A DNA stretch of 15,898 bases from CAZQDP01 sp964592375 (GTDB lineage Bacteria > Bacillota > Clostridia > RUG12999): assembly GCA_964592375.1 (NCBI GenBank), contig CAZQDP010000059.1, positions 1 through 15,898 on the forward strand, in the 5' to 3' direction. Shown one piece after another: positions 7,012-13,289 of the stretch. The position numbers and the translations under genes are program-made. Below the pieces are notes generated by a model. The model saw only the letters and a list, made by a program, of their open reading frames with translations, had not been told where the DNA came from and searched no databases. The first letter of the stretch is position 1. Each line of letters opens with the position of its first letter.

Positions 7012-7788
7012 ATGAAGATTGTTGTTATAAATGGAAGCCCAAGAAAAAACATCACATATGGGTTTACTCAAATACTAAAAAAGGCAATGAAAGAAGTGGG
7101 GGAGGTTGAATTTGTTGATTATTATCTGCCGCAGGACGCTCCTTGCTTTTGCAAAGGCTGTTTTGTATGTTTTTTTAAAGGTGAGATGTGCTGTCCCGAT
7201 TATCAATATATTCATCCCATTGTATCAGCCATGGAAGCTGCGGACGGGATTGTGATGACTAGCCCAGTGTATGTCATGCAGGTTTCAGGAGGGTTGAAAG
7301 CGTTTTTAGACCATCTTGCATATTGCTATTTAAATCACAGACCAAGATTTTTCAAACAAAAGGCTTTTGTTATTGTAACAACAGCGGGAGCTGGCGCCTC
7401 AAATGGCGTTCGATATTTAAAGGATAATTTGAGAATGATGGGCTCAAGTAAAGTATACAGCTTCGGCAAGGCCGTACTCGCACAGAATTTTCATGAAATC
7501 GCTGCAGGGAGGATGGCTAAATATACAAAAGAGTTGCAAAAAAAAGCCGCCATGTTTTATGAAGACATCAAGCAGGAGAAGCAGTACAAACCTACCTTTG
7601 TGCAGATACTGATGTTTCAGGTTGGCAGAATGATGCTAGGCAAATATTTGGAGGACAATCAAGATAAAAAATACTGGATGGAGCAAGGGTTTGATGAAAA
7701 AGGAAGAAGGTATTTTCAAAAATTGCCACTTGGGTTTTTAAAGCAATTAGCAAGTATTATGCTGAGCTTTTTTATGAGAAAATCATGA
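7012..7788 (+). CDS. NADPH-dependent FMN reductase / iron-sulfur flavoprotein-like
   Basis: About 258 residues. The N-terminal ~170 form a flavodoxin-like FMN domain: INGSPRKN (~6-13) is the phosphate loop, and TSPVYVMQVSGGLKAFLDHL is the second flavin loop typical of the NADPH-dependent FMN reductase family. Between them lies a compact cysteine cluster, Cys47-x2-Cys50-x2-Cys53-x6-Cys60, with extra Cys45 and Cys61. This resembles the CX2CX2CX4-7C motif of iron-sulfur flavoproteins, although many relatives carry the motif without a proven cluster. The C-terminal ~80 residues are helical and unassigned. An ATG at 7003 is in frame but abuts the AAAAAAGG Shine-Dalgarno site; ATG 7012 has the better spacing. 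The gene ends only 7 bases from the convergent diguanylate cyclase gene, with no terminator between. Confidence 0.85.
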   Translation: MKIVVINGSPRKNITYGFTQILKKAMKEVGEVEFVDYYLPQDAPCFCKGCFVCFFKGEMCCPDYQYIHPIVSAMEAADGIVMTSPVYVMQVSGGLKAFLDHLAYCYLNHRPRFFKQKAFVIVTTAGAGASNGVRYLKDNLRMMGSSKVYSFGKAVLAQNFHEIAAGRMAKYTKELQKKAAMFYEDIKQEKQYKPTFVQILMFQVGRMMLGKYLEDNQDKKYWMEQGFDEKGRRYFQKLPLGFLKQLASIMLSFFMRKS

Positions 7789-7795
7789 CATAAAC

Positions 7796-8668
7796 CTACA
7801 AAGAAACCACCCGATTGCGGCCTTTGTCTTTTGCCATGTACAGAGCAAGGTCTGCACGCCCGATAAGATCATCTATTTTTAAATCACTTTGCTCCATCTG
7901 TGCGGCGCCAATGCTAACGGTTATTTTAATGGTTTCTTCCTTTTGTGGGATTGTCATATTCTCAATAGCAATACGCATGAGATGTGCACGATCAATCGCT
8001 TCGGAAAGCGTAGTGCGCGGAAGCATCAGTATAAATTCTTCGCCCCCATACCTTGCAAAAATTTCATTAGGACAAACATGCTCGCGAATGACCGTGGCAA
8101 ATGCGGATAGCACGACATCACCCACCAAATGACCATATTTATCATTCACACTTTTAAAATAATCAATATCCAGCATGAGAAGACAAAGTGTGCTGTCGTC
8201 TTTTTTACAGGCTTCGAAAATTTGTTCGGACAGAGTGAAAAATTTATTTCTGCTATATACACCGGTAAGCATATCGTAATTGACTGCTCTTTCAAGCGCA
8301 TCTCTGGCCTCACTAAGCGCTATGGTCATGCCATTAAAAGAATCAGAAAACTCACCTAAAAAATCTACCTTTTGGGAATAATCACCCTGCGAAATCCGCT
8401 TGGTCTGCCAGGTCAAATGCCTGAGATTGGCTTGCAGTTCTTTTAAACATGAGGTAAGAAAGCCGCCTTTTTCATATGATTGATTTAACACACCTTTTGA
8501 AAGGTCTTCGCAGATGCTACGAAGATTTATTATTTCTCTGCACAGATGCATAAAAGAAGGATTTTCTGCAAAAAGCTCAATTCTGTTTATATCAAACTCT
8601 TTTTGATTAATGAGGGCATCAATCAGTGCAAGGAACTCTTCAGTACCCCTTCTACTTTGCGGTTTCAT
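7796..8668 (-). CDS. Diguanylate cyclase with HAMP-like and GGDEF domains, cytoplasmic
   Basis: A 290-residue cyclase that makes the second messenger cyclic di-GMP from two GTP. Residues ~1-75 are a helical region of unknown fold, ~78-120 resemble a HAMP/linker segment (TWQTKRISQGDYSQ), and ~125-290 form the GGDEF domain. The substrate helix carries DIDYFKSVND (167-176) and the active site is GGEEF (208-212), a catalytically competent variant. The inhibitory RxxD I-site, expected at 199-202, reads CPNE, so product feedback is probably absent. No membrane segment is present. I chose ATG 8668 because GGAGG lies six bases before it; the open frame extends to TTG 8707 without a site. The gene overlaps the V4R gene by 17 bases, implying translational coupling, and is the last gene of the unit. 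Confidence 0.92.
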   Translation of the reverse strand: MKPQSRRGTEEFLALIDALINQKEFDINRIELFAENPSFMHLCREIINLRSICEDLSKGVLNQSYEKGGFLTSCLKELQANLRHLTWQTKRISQGDYSQKVDFLGEFSDSFNGMTIALSEARDALERAVNYDMLTGVYSRNKFFTLSEQIFEACKKDDSTLCLLMLDIDYFKSVNDKYGHLVGDVVLSAFATVIREHVCPNEIFARYGGEEFILMLPRTTLSEAIDRAHLMRIAIENMTIPQKEETIKITVSIGAAQMEQSDLKIDDLIGRADLALYMAKDKGRNRVVSL

Positions 8669-9200
8669 TTTCAGCCTCCTGCGCCTCACGTCTTGCAATA
8701 ATTTCAAATCGGCACACCCGAAGGCCTGTGCACCAACAGTCTACTTCAGTCGCTATATATCTTTCACCTGTATATTCACTCATCATGCCGGCAAGAAGCC
8801 CTTCGTCAAAAACACACACACTACTGCCGGTTGCAGGAAGACCCGAACAGTCTAAATCTTCTTCAACGGTAACAACAAAGCGGCCAACATCTTCATTTGC
8901 TTCTTCAATTCGCAAAATACCGACCTTTAACTCTTTCAGTAAATGCTGTAGGCTGTTGATGAAAGTGTAAAGGTCCTTATCATTTGGCAAAACATTACGG
9001 CAAAGCTCTCTGCCAGCCAGTTCTCCTGCACCATAAAAAACAGTATCAGTAGCCTGCGTACCGAACATTTTTTCAATCTGACTTCTTAGCGAGTACTGCA
9101 TCAGACGATATATTTGAATATGGGTATACTCTCCTAAATTAGGCCTGCCCTGTTCTACAGTTTCAATGAGTCCCCAGTGAAACGCATATTTATCGTTCAT
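8652..9200 (-). CDS. Stand-alone V4R (4-vinyl reductase-type) ligand-binding protein
   Basis: 182 residues covering essentially one V4R domain, a small-molecule-binding module known from BchJ and from the sensor part of XylR/DmpR regulators. The N-terminal half has the helical pattern RLMQYSLRSQI then FYGAGELAGRELC. The C-terminal half has the cysteine-rich signature: DLDCSGLP, SSVCVFDEGLLAGMMSEY and EVDCWCTGLRVCRFEI, whose cysteines may bind a metal. Start ATG 9200 follows AAAGGAGAG at proper spacing; an earlier ATG at 9221, overlapping the fumarase-type gene, lacks such a site. It is followed by, and overlaps, the diguanylate cyclase gene. The natural inference is a sensor partner that controls the cyclase. 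The ligand is unknown. Confidence 0.87.
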   Translation of the reverse strand: MNDKYAFHWGLIETVEQGRPNLGEYTHIQIYRLMQYSLRSQIEKMFGTQATDTVFYGAGELAGRELCRNVLPNDKDLYTFINSLQHLLKELKVGILRIEEANEDVGRFVVTVEEDLDCSGLPATGSSVCVFDEGLLAGMMSEYTGERYIATEVDCWCTGLRVCRFEIIARREAQEAENETAK

Positions 9201-9217
9201 TGTGCACTCTCCTTTAT

Positions 9218-9775
9218 TCATTCAATTCCCTTATATTGCAAAGGGCCCAAGATATATAGATTATCGCCGTGACTATCCAGTACAACAATCAGAGGAAAGT
9301 CTTCCACATCAAGCTTATAAATAGCCTCCGACATCAAATCCTCGTAAGCGATGAGTTCCTTCTTTTTTACGCACCTGGCAATCAAGGCACCGGCGCCGCC
9401 AATGGCGGCAAAATACACACAGCCATGTTCTTGTATGGCTTGGCATACCTCTTCACTCCGCTCTCCCTTTCCAATCATGCCAGAAAGGCCAAGCTTCATA
9501 AAGGTGGACGCATAGGCATCCATTCTTCCGCTTGTGGTCGGACCGCAAGAACCGATGATTTCACCGGGCTTTGCAGGAGCAGGACCTGCATAATAGATAA
9601 TCTGCCCTCGCAAATCAAAAGGAAGCGCTCTCCCTTGTTCTATTGCTTGTAGCATTCTTTTGTGCGCCGCATCTCGTGCGGTATAGATGGTGCCGGATAA
9701 TAGCACGCGATCACCGGCTTTTAAGGTACTTATTTGCTCTTTGGAAAGAGGCGTAGAAATATGTAAAATTTTCAA
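9218..9775 (-). CDS. Fumarate hydratase / tartrate dehydratase beta-type subunit (orphan)
   Basis: 185 residues matching the C-terminal/beta subunit of class I iron-sulfur hydro-lyases, which with the alpha subunit interconvert fumarate and malate or dehydrate L-tartrate. Diagnostic stretches are STPLSKEQI at the N-terminus, LLSGTIYTARDAAHKRM (~25-41), YYAGPAPAKPGEIIGSCGP, TTSGRMD (80-86), MIGKGERS (~100-107) and AAIGGAGAL. The alpha subunit, which carries the Fe-S cluster ligands and normally sits directly upstream, is not in the window. Upstream is an AraC gene on the same strand, with a dedicated promoter in the 62-base gap. Translation starts at TTG with AGGA five bases before. The V4R gene follows 17 bases downstream. 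Whether it pairs with a distant alpha subunit or has another role cannot be told here. Confidence 0.9.
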   Translation of the reverse strand: MKILHISTPLSKEQISTLKAGDRVLLSGTIYTARDAAHKRMLQAIEQGRALPFDLRGQIIYYAGPAPAKPGEIIGSCGPTTSGRMDAYASTFMKLGLSGMIGKGERSEEVCQAIQEHGCVYFAAIGGAGALIARCVKKKELIAYEDLMSEAIYKLDVEDFPLIVVLDSHGDNLYILGPLQYKGIE

Positions 9776-9799
9776 TCACTTCCTATAATTATTAACATT

Positions 9800-9828
9800 A
9801 TTATATGATATTCCATGAAAGAAGTCAA
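9800..9828 (-). promoter_or_regulatory. Sigma-A promoter of the fumarase-beta/V4R/GGDEF unit
   Basis: On the minus strand TTGACT (plus 9828-9823) and a perfect TATAAT (9805-9800) are exactly 17 bases apart, 11 of 12 consensus matches. Transcription would start near 9793, about 18 bases before the TTG start. It is one of the strongest promoter matches in the window and separates this unit from the araC-type gene. Confidence 0.72.
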
Positions 9829-9837
9829 CATAAAAAC

Positions 9838-10713
9838 TTAAAAATCATAGCGATACCTTTTTCGATATCTACCGGGAGGTTCGCCGGAGGCCTTTTTAAA
9901 TGCATAGTTAAAATATGATTCATTTTCAAAGCCGGAAAGATGAGAAATTTCACCAACCGTTAAGTCTGAACAGGCAAGTAGCCTTCGCGCCTCCTTCATT
10001 TTGCAGGTGAGAATATATTCATTGGGAGTGGTGCCGATTGTTTGTGCAAATACTTTGTGAAAATGACTCGGACTTAAGTTGACAGCCGCCGCCACACTTG
10101 CAACATGGATGGGATGCATATAATTTGCATTCATAAAATCAATGGCCTTGCGGATGGGTGCGAAATGAGGTGTTTGACGCATTTTTGTGTTTTCCTCATC
10201 ACAAAGGTCAAGATGCATTTGATACAGCAGTCGCAGCAGAGAGGACTTCAGTCGCAGATCCGCTACGGCACTTTGCCCAACCCACTCTTCAAGAATGCTT
10301 TTAAAGAGAATATCATAAAAAGAAGTGGAAGACAAGGAGAACATAAAAGGAAAAATATTTAAGATGGGATTGTCATAGTTTTGTTGCTGTGGCTGATCTA
10401 TAAAGTTATAATTAATTGAAGATTTGCCTGTATTTCCTGCTATATCCAGCACAAGCAGATAACAGCTATACGCATGTATTCCTTGCACCCTTTGTCCAGG
10501 TCTGCGAAAATTGACATCTCCCTTTTGAACAGGATGAAAGATGCCGTCTTTATATATACCTCCGCCGTCGCTGTAGGTATAGTACTCCAATTCATAATCA
10601 TAAACATTCCTTGGCAGCATTGTACTGCCGGGCTCAAGATGGCGGCCGTCGAAATAAATGCATTTTAAAATTTTCGGAGCAATATCCTCATTTCGCAATA
10701 TAACCATATCCAT
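9838..10713 (-). CDS. AraC-family transcriptional regulator
   Basis: 291 residues. The C-terminal ~100 residues are a typical AraC/XylS double helix-turn-helix: PIRKAIDFMNANY opens the domain, VASVAAAVNLSPSHFHKVFAQTIGTTPNEYI is the first unit region, and VGEISHLSGFENESYFNYAFKKASGEPPGRYRKR contains the conserved second-helix signature. The N-terminal ~110 residues look like a cupin-type effector-binding arm (YELEYYTYSDGGG, then GDVNFRRPGQRVQG), as in sugar- or metabolite-responsive members. GAGAGG precedes ATG 10713, and a second in-frame ATG at 10707 is also possible. It is divergent from the uroporphyrinogen-decarboxylase-like gene with 120 bases between, so it most likely controls that gene. 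The inducer is unknown. Confidence 0.93.
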   Translation of the reverse strand: MDMVILRNEDIAPKILKCIYFDGRHLEPGSTMLPRNVYDYELEYYTYSDGGGIYKDGIFHPVQKGDVNFRRPGQRVQGIHAYSCYLLVLDIAGNTGKSSINYNFIDQPQQQNYDNPILNIFPFMFSLSSTSFYDILFKSILEEWVGQSAVADLRLKSSLLRLLYQMHLDLCDEENTKMRQTPHFAPIRKAIDFMNANYMHPIHVASVAAAVNLSPSHFHKVFAQTIGTTPNEYILTCKMKEARRLLACSDLTVGEISHLSGFENESYFNYAFKKASGEPPGRYRKRYRYDF

Positions 10714-10770
10714 TCATCCTCTCAAAATATATATTATCATAGGATTTCTAAAAAAACAAGAGAATAATGC

Positions 10771-10799
10771 ATTTTATTTTTGCAAAAATGCGTTATAAT
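10771..10799 (+). promoter_or_regulatory. Promoter region with a palindromic candidate operator upstream of the UroD-like gene
   Basis: A perfect -10 TATAAT lies at 10794-10799, but the hexamer 17 bases upstream (ATTTTA, 10771-10776) is a poor -35, as expected for an activator-dependent promoter. Directly upstream of the -10 is the perfect palindrome ATTTTTGCAAAAAT (10776-10789). It is nested in a longer inverted repeat in which AATGCATTTT (10766-10775) pairs with AAAATGCGTT (10785-10794), with one G-T pair. This is a plausible site for the divergently encoded AraC-type regulator or another dimeric factor. Confidence 0.5.
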
Positions 10800-10833
10800 T
10801 TAATAAAATTTCAATAAAAGTGGAGGTTTTTCA

Positions 10834-11919
10834 ATGAGTGAAATGACAGGAGTCGAACGAATTGGCAATATTCTGAAAAGAAAACCGGTTGATCGCATCG
10901 GTGTATATGAAACCTTTTGGGGAGATACAAGAAAGCATTATGCAGAGCAGGGGCATTTGCGCACGGATGAAGATCAAATTGAACATTTTGGTCTTGATTT
11001 GCGATTGAACAATCCGTTTAATTTAAAAATCGATATTGATTTTGTAGATGAACTGGTTGAGGAAACGGATGAAACCAGGCTGATGAAGGATGGGAACGGC
11101 GCTTTTTTAAGAAGGCACAAGCTTCACGATTCAACTCCGGAGCATGTAGACTTTAGCATCAAATGCAGGGAAGATTGGGAAGAGCACAAGGAGCTACTAA
11201 CCAAGGTGGATGAACGCCGCATCAATTTTGAGGTATATAGATTTGCTAAGGAAAAGGCACAGAAAAACAATGAATTTTTCTGCTGGACGGGTATTAATGT
11301 TTTTGAATGTATGCATCCCATATGCGGACATGAAAATATGCTCGTCGGTATGGCTCTTGACCCTGAATGGGTGATTGATATGTGCGAAACCTACACCAAT
11401 CTTACCATTTCTTTGCAGGAGATTTTGTTTGCTAAAGAAGGCAAGCCAGATGGCATATGGTATTATGAAGATATGGGCTTTAAAGAACGCCCTTTTATGT
11501 CACCTGCCATGTATCAAGAAATCGTGATGCCGTCACATAAAAAATCAATCGGTTTTGCACACGCCAAAGGGCTTGAGGTCATTATGCACTCTTGCGGCTT
11601 TGTAGAGCCTTTACTACCATATATGGTGGAAGCCGGCATTGATTGCCTACAGGCCATGGAAGTAAAAGCCGGAATGGATTTGCTCCGTATTTATAAAAAT
11701 TTTGGCGACAGACTGTCTCTGATGGGAGGCATGGATGTACGAAAGCTGTATTCCAATGATTTGGCACAGGTGGAGGAGGAGTTGATTACCAAAATTCCAA
11801 CAGTGATGAAGAATTTTGGATATGTTTTGCACAGCGATCACTCCATACCCAATACGGTGGAATATGAAACATTAAAATACTTCATTGAGCGCGGCAAGGA
11901 AATCGGTACATATAAATAG
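10834..11919 (+). CDS. Uroporphyrinogen decarboxylase (UROD)-fold protein, probable methyltransferase-type
   Basis: 361 residues of the UroD superfamily, which includes HemE and the cobalamin/coenzyme M methyltransferases MtaA/MtbA. The N-terminal RILKRKPVDR-like start (ERIGNILKRKPVDRIGVYE), the central IWYYEDMGFKERPFMSPAMY, and HSCG (His252-x-Cys254) followed by a C-terminal LMGGMD and VLHSDHSIP place it in the superfamily. HxCG is the zinc-ligand motif of the methyltransferase branch. The later cysteine found in MtaA/MtbA appears replaced in HSDHSIP, so methyl-transfer chemistry is not assured. Absence of other haem genes argues against HemE. GTGGAGG precedes the ATG. The gene is divergent from an AraC regulator and ends at a strong terminator, so it is monocistronic. 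No corrinoid protein is encoded nearby. Confidence 0.85.
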   Translation: MSEMTGVERIGNILKRKPVDRIGVYETFWGDTRKHYAEQGHLRTDEDQIEHFGLDLRLNNPFNLKIDIDFVDELVEETDETRLMKDGNGAFLRRHKLHDSTPEHVDFSIKCREDWEEHKELLTKVDERRINFEVYRFAKEKAQKNNEFFCWTGINVFECMHPICGHENMLVGMALDPEWVIDMCETYTNLTISLQEILFAKEGKPDGIWYYEDMGFKERPFMSPAMYQEIVMPSHKKSIGFAHAKGLEVIMHSCGFVEPLLPYMVEAGIDCLQAMEVKAGMDLLRIYKNFGDRLSLMGGMDVRKLYSNDLAQVEEELITKIPTVMKNFGYVLHSDHSIPNTVEYETLKYFIERGKEIGTYK

Positions 11920-11946
11920 ATAACTAAATATCCCATGCGCGATAGG

Positions 11947-11977
11947 GCGGTTCAAGAAATTGAGCCGCTCTTTTTTT
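11947..11977 (+). terminator. Rho-independent terminator after the UroD-like gene
   Basis: GCGGTTCAA (11947-11955) pairs with TTGAGCCGC (11960-11968), nine base pairs including one G-T, across a GAAA loop, followed by TCTTTTTTT (11969-11977). It lies 27 bases past the stop codon and ahead of the next gene's promoter. Confidence 0.92.
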
Positions 11978-12007
11978 GGATATTTTAGGAGGATATGCGA
12001 CTTGTCC

Positions 12008-12036
12008 TTTACAAAACTTGTGATATTGATTATAAT
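12008..12036 (+). promoter_or_regulatory. Sigma-A promoter of the secreted stalk-domain protein gene
   Basis: TTTACA (12008-12013) and TATAAT (12031-12036) are 17 bases apart, 11 of 12 consensus matches. The predicted start near 12043 is followed by the ribosome-binding site AGAAGGAG (12051-12058) and TTG 12067. The promoter lies inside the region an uncritical reading would call coding, which fixes the start of the gene downstream. Confidence 0.72.
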
Positions 12037-12066
12037 AAGAGTAGCACACAAGAAGGAGTGTTTTCA

Positions 12067-13230
12067 TTGGGCATCAAAAAAAATGTTTATTTGGTACTCC
12101 TATTGACTTTGCTGATACATAGCAGTGCATATGCTGTGGCGGAGCCGAATGGAATTATCTATCAAGAGGACTTTCAAAACGCCTCACAAGGGCCATATGC
12201 TGGTGAGCTGAGCCAAGGCAATGATGCTTGCTCGGCGCAAATTGTAGAGCGGACAGATCGTCCGGGGGATAATGCGGTGCTCGTGACCGATGGGAGCGAT
12301 ACCCATACTTATGGCATCAAAATCAATATTCCCTCACTTAACGGCATTTTTACGGTAGAATTTGATTTTTTTCAATATAGCACTGCAAAGTCTGGCACGA
12401 ATTTTTATATTTATGACGATGGAGTAGGATTTCCGCCCGCGCAATCCGCTCACTTATCACAAAGCGGAGGAGTGAGCGCCATTACTGCAAAAGAAAATAA
12501 AACTTCAGACATGAAATTTAGCACGGGGAAATGGGTCAGAATTTCTTCCATTGTCAATCCGAAAGCTGGTACATATTCAGTCTATATCGATGGGCAGAAA
12601 GCACTTAGTGATATTGCATTCAGAAACGAAATGGCAACTAAGATGACCAGCATCATCATCACAGGCGCAACAGCTTCACCTCCTTCAATCTTTATGGTGG
12701 ATAATATTCGCATTTTCACTGAGATAGAAGGAATGGAAAATGAGGCATCTTTGACGCTGGAAGAAAAAATAATGGATGCGGTTGTGCTACTGGTGGATTG
12801 TTCTGTGGCTCGCAAGGGAAATGAATATATTGACATAGACCCTGAAAATAAAGACATAAAGCCTTTCATTGTGAATGAGAGAACACTTTTGCCCGTGCGG
12901 TTTATTTCTGAAGCCTTCGGTGCCGATGTGTTGTGGGAAGAGAATGCACAGCGTATTACCATTATATTGAAAGATAAAACAGTGGAGATGGTTTTGGGTT
13001 CTGACATGATCAAGGTAGGGGATGCATGGCAGAAAATTGATGTTGCCGCCGCCACATACAATGACCGCACCTTTGTACCCTTGCGAGCCATGGCCGAAGC
13101 CATTGGCAAGAAGCTGCTTTGGGATGAGAGAGGGCTGATTATCATCAGCGATACGGAGAATATTTTAACAGAGCAAGATGAGGTGCTTAAAGAGTATCTG
13201 GTCATGAAGCTTACATCTAAAGCAAAATAA
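12067..13230 (+). CDS. Secreted protein with a concanavalin-like region and a copper amine oxidase N-terminal-like (stalk) domain
   Basis: A 387-residue exported protein. From TTG 12067 it begins with a textbook signal peptide: basic GIKKN, a hydrophobic core VYLVLLLTLLIH, and a probable cleavage after AYA. Residues ~30-220 (EDFQNASQG, then FTVEFDFFQYS, then AGTYSVYIDGQKAL, then FMVDNIRIF) look like a beta-sandwich of the concanavalin/LamG kind, by pattern only. Residues ~255-370 form the copper amine oxidase N-terminal-like domain common in clostridial surface proteins: VNERTLLPVRFISEAFGADVLWEE and YNDRTFVPLRAMAEAIGKKLLWDE. This domain is not an oxidase. The frame is open upstream to ATG 11995, whose AGGAGG is only two bases away; the internal promoter, AGAAGGAG and signal peptide favour TTG 12067. 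It ends at a bidirectional terminator. Probably cell-surface; specific role unknown. Confidence 0.85.
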   Translation: MGIKKNVYLVLLLTLLIHSSAYAVAEPNGIIYQEDFQNASQGPYAGELSQGNDACSAQIVERTDRPGDNAVLVTDGSDTHTYGIKINIPSLNGIFTVEFDFFQYSTAKSGTNFYIYDDGVGFPPAQSAHLSQSGGVSAITAKENKTSDMKFSTGKWVRISSIVNPKAGTYSVYIDGQKALSDIAFRNEMATKMTSIIITGATASPPSIFMVDNIRIFTEIEGMENEASLTLEEKIMDAVVLLVDCSVARKGNEYIDIDPENKDIKPFIVNERTLLPVRFISEAFGADVLWEENAQRITIILKDKTVEMVLGSDMIKVGDAWQKIDVAAATYNDRTFVPLRAMAEAIGKKLLWDERGLIIISDTENILTEQDEVLKEYLVMKLTSKAK

Positions 13231-13249
13231 TTAAGCTGATAAGAAAAAT

Positions 13250-13286
13250 GGGCATGCAAGGAAGAAAATTCTTTGCATGCCCGTTT
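13250..13286. terminator. Bidirectional terminator between the stalk-domain gene and htpG
   Basis: GGGCATGCAAGGAA (13250-13263) pairs with TTCTTTGCATGCCC (13269-13282) over 14 base pairs (one G-T) around a GAAAA loop. TTTT follows on the plus side (13284-13287), and reading the minus strand ATTTTTCTT follows (plus 13249-13241). It lies between two convergent genes and can end both transcripts. Confidence 0.9.
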
Positions 13287-13289
13287 TGA

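Noticed and set aside
10834..11919. Assignment of the UroD-like gene as hemE
   Set aside because: The HxCG motif and divergent AraC regulator fit the methyltransferase-like branch, and no other haem biosynthesis genes are nearby.
12002..12106. Short TTG-initiated frame (about 34 codons) after AGGAGG at 11988-11993, possible leader peptide
   Set aside because: It overlaps the predicted promoter at 12008-12036, so it would not be on the main transcript, and the peptide shows no regulatory codon run.
12582..13259. Open frame of 225 codons antisense to the stalk-domain gene
   Set aside because: Serine-rich composition typical of an antisense shadow, and it crosses the bidirectional terminator; no ribosome-binding site seen.
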